A stretch of DNA of 51,117 nt, from contig JANYDT010000194.1 in the NCBI GenBank assembly GCA_025359845.1, positions 1 through 51,117 of the forward strand. Direction: 5' to 3'. Numbering within the stretch: position 1 is the stretch's first letter; each line of letters opens with the position of its first letter. Below are positions 49,842 through 51,117 of this stretch, piece by piece. The stretch is from Acidimicrobiia bacterium. GTDB taxonomy: Bacteria > Actinomycetota > Acidimicrobiia > Acidimicrobiales > JANYDT01. A model generated the notes under the pieces. The model was given only the letters and a program-made list of their open reading frames with translations. It was not told the origin of the DNA and ran no database searches. Position numbers and translations under genes: made by a program.

Positions 49842-51117
49842 CTACAACCCAGCCCTGCGGCGCAGCAGCGCGGTGAGAGTTTTGCCGTCGGCTTTGCCCC
49901 CGGTGCGGTTCATGGCCTGACCGACAAAGAACCCGATCACTTTCGCGTCGCCGGCCTTCAGCCGCTCGAACTCGGCCGCGTGGGCGGTGATCAGCTCGTC
50001 GGCCACGACTTCGAGTTCGGCCCCGGCCATGGCCTGAAAGCCGTGAGCGGCGGCGATCGTGGCCGGGTCGCGGCCGGTCTCGAGCAGTTCGGCCAGCACC
50101 TGCTTGGCCTGCGTTGCGGTGAGCCGTCCGTCGCCTTCCATCAGGAGGACGGCAGCGAAAGCGGCGGGGTCGAGCCCCGCGATCTGCTCGACCGGCGCAG
50201 CGGCGACGTCGTTGGCGGCGCGGTTGATCGCCCGCCGCGGGTCGGCCGCGGCGGCTACGGCGGCCAGCACAAGTCGATCGAGATCCTGATTAACGATCGT
50301 GACGATGGGGTCGGCCCCGGCGCCGAACTGACCGCCCGTCGCATCGGCTAGCAGTCGGCGGCGTTGCGCCGGTAGTGGCGGCAACGAGGCCCGCACCGCG
50401 TCGATCGCCGCTTGGGTGGGCACCATGGGCACGAGATCGGGTTCGGGAAAGTAGCGATAGTCCATCGCCTCTTCCTTCGATCGCATCGAACTGGTGCGAC
50501 CGCTGTCTTCGTTCCAGTGCCGGGTCTCCTGCAGGATCCGCTCGCCCGCGCCGATGGCCTCGATCTGGCGGTTGGCCTCGTAGTCGATGGCTCGCACGAG
50601 GCTGCGCAGCGAGTTCACGTTCTTGATCTCGCAGCGGGTACCGAACGGAGCATCGGGGCGCCGCACACTGACGTTGGCATCGACTCGCAGCGACCCTTCC
50701 TCCATCTTGCCGTCAGACACGCCGGTCGCCACGAGGATGGCCCGCAGCTCGCTCACGTACGCCTTGGCCTGCTCAGCCGAACGAATATCGGGTTCGCTCA
50801 CGATCTCGACCAGAGGCACACCGGCACGGTTGTAGTCGACCAAGGAATGATCGGCGCCGTGGATGCGCCCAGAGGTGCCGATATGAGTGTTCTTGCCCGT
50901 GTCTTCTTCCATATGGGCCCGCGTGACGCCGATACGGGTGCCATCGGGTAGATCCAACCACCCGACGCCGTTGATCGGCTCATCGTATTGTGTGACCTGA
51001 TAGTCCTTTGGCATATCGGGATAGAAGTAGTTCTTTCGGTGGAAAATGGACGGCCGAATATCGCAGTCGAGAGCGGCACCGATCCTCATGGCGAACTCGA
51101 CGGCTCGCTCGTTGATC
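49842..51117 (-). CDS. gatB: Asp-tRNA(Asn)/Glu-tRNA(Gln) amidotransferase subunit B, 5' end outside window
   Basis: The frame is open to the window edge (residues before MRIGAALDCDI continue as NERAVEFA), so the N terminus is missing. Family marks: FHRKNYFYPDMPKDYQVTQY, HMEEDTGKNTH (Mg/ATP site region), NRAGVPLVEIVSEPDI, GSLRVDANVSVR and EIKNVNSLRSLVRAIDYE, with a C-terminal YqeY-like helical domain (DATGGQFGAG, QAKQVLAELLETG). GatB phosphorylates the misacylated tRNA's carboxylate for transamidation. It is the only clear housekeeping gene in the window. Confidence 0.96.
   Translation of the reverse strand, partial: INERAVEFAMRIGAALDCDIRPSIFHRKNYFYPDMPKDYQVTQYDEPINGVGWLDLPDGTRIGVTRAHMEEDTGKNTHIGTSGRIHGADHSLVDYNRAGVPLVEIVSEPDIRSAEQAKAYVSELRAILVATGVSDGKMEEGSLRVDANVSVRRPDAPFGTRCEIKNVNSLRSLVRAIDYEANRQIEAIGAGERILQETRHWNEDSGRTSSMRSKEEAMDYRYFPEPDLVPMVPTQAAIDAVRASLPPLPAQRRRLLADATGGQFGAGADPIVTIVNQDLDRLVLAAVAAAADPRRAINRAANDVAAAPVEQIAGLDPAAFAAVLLMEGDGRLTATQAKQVLAELLETGRDPATIAAAHGFQAMAGAELEVVADELITAHAAEFERLKAGDAKVIGFFVGQAMNRTGGKADGKTLTALLRRRAGL

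Overview
The window is GC-rich, densely coding and has frequent GTG/TTG starts and 4-bp stop/start overlaps. Protein-level resemblance (OmpR-type two-component system, NarK/NirB/NasA locus with a HemD-like winged-helix protein, F420-era FDOR-type oxidoreductase, Ltp2/DUF35 pair, Thr/Lys-rich exported proteins, tandem CaiB enzymes) points to a free-living actinobacterium. Acidimicrobiia is my best guess, by inference only. I see no rRNA, tRNA, CRISPR array, phage or transposase gene.

Layout. (1) 1-3235, + strand: the tail of a GT2 glycosyltransferase, a Thr-rich secreted protein, a small methyltransferase, and a Phd-type antitoxin/PIN toxin pair separated by an 88-bp palindromic element that covers the toxin ribosome binding site. 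(2) 3267-7806, - strand: GT4 glycosyltransferase, methyltransferase and prenyltransferase-like protein in one overlapping operon, plus an apolipoprotein N-acyltransferase with Ser in place of the catalytic Cys. (3) 7889-13653, - strand: response regulator, histidine kinase, a secreted Gly-rich protein with paired Cys repeats, a ferric-reductase-like flavocytochrome, a flavinylation-motif FMN-binding protein and a DUF899 thioredoxin-like protein; this looks like a regulated trans-membrane electron-transfer module. (4) 13771-24871: a nitrate assimilation locus. The + strand operon nirB-nirD-[4Fe-4S/DmsC-like anchor fusion]-nasA is tightly overlapped; the flanking - strand genes (HemD/winged-helix protein, NarK, nitrate-binding protein, permease) are mostly damaged. 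Four genes here are interrupted at short G/C runs, NarK lacks TM5-6, and the ABC permease is truncated with no ATPase seen.

(5) 25056-28839: a tyrosine phosphatase, an Ltp2-like thiolase-fold protein with a DUF35 partner, an atypical enoyl-CoA-hydratase-fold protein, and two gene stubs facing each other across a probable deletion. (6) 28917-39884: an exported alpha/beta hydrolase, an SDR, two acyl-CoA synthetases, a phosphotriesterase-family hydrolase, a PRISE-type reductase, an FDOR protein and two cyclase-family paralogues. (7) 40227-46567: a complete branched-chain-type ABC transporter (binding protein, permease, permease-ATPase fusion, ATPase) followed at once by an 8-oxoguanine-deaminase-family amidohydrolase. 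(8) 46610-51117, - strand: a tandem-domain CoA-transferase with a G-quadruplex-forming linker, a zinc-box rhomboid protease, and the 3' part of gatB.

How it fits together. Regions 5-7 read as an uncharacterised CoA-dependent catabolic programme for an imported, probably cyclic or steroid/terpenoid-like substrate: uptake, ring or lactone hydrolysis, reduction, CoA activation, and retro-aldol or retro-Claisen style cleavage by fold members that have lost the usual catalytic residues. Region 4 suggests an assimilatory nitrate reductase fed from the quinone pool rather than by ferredoxin or NADH, in a locus that is either decaying or affected by homopolymer sequence errors.
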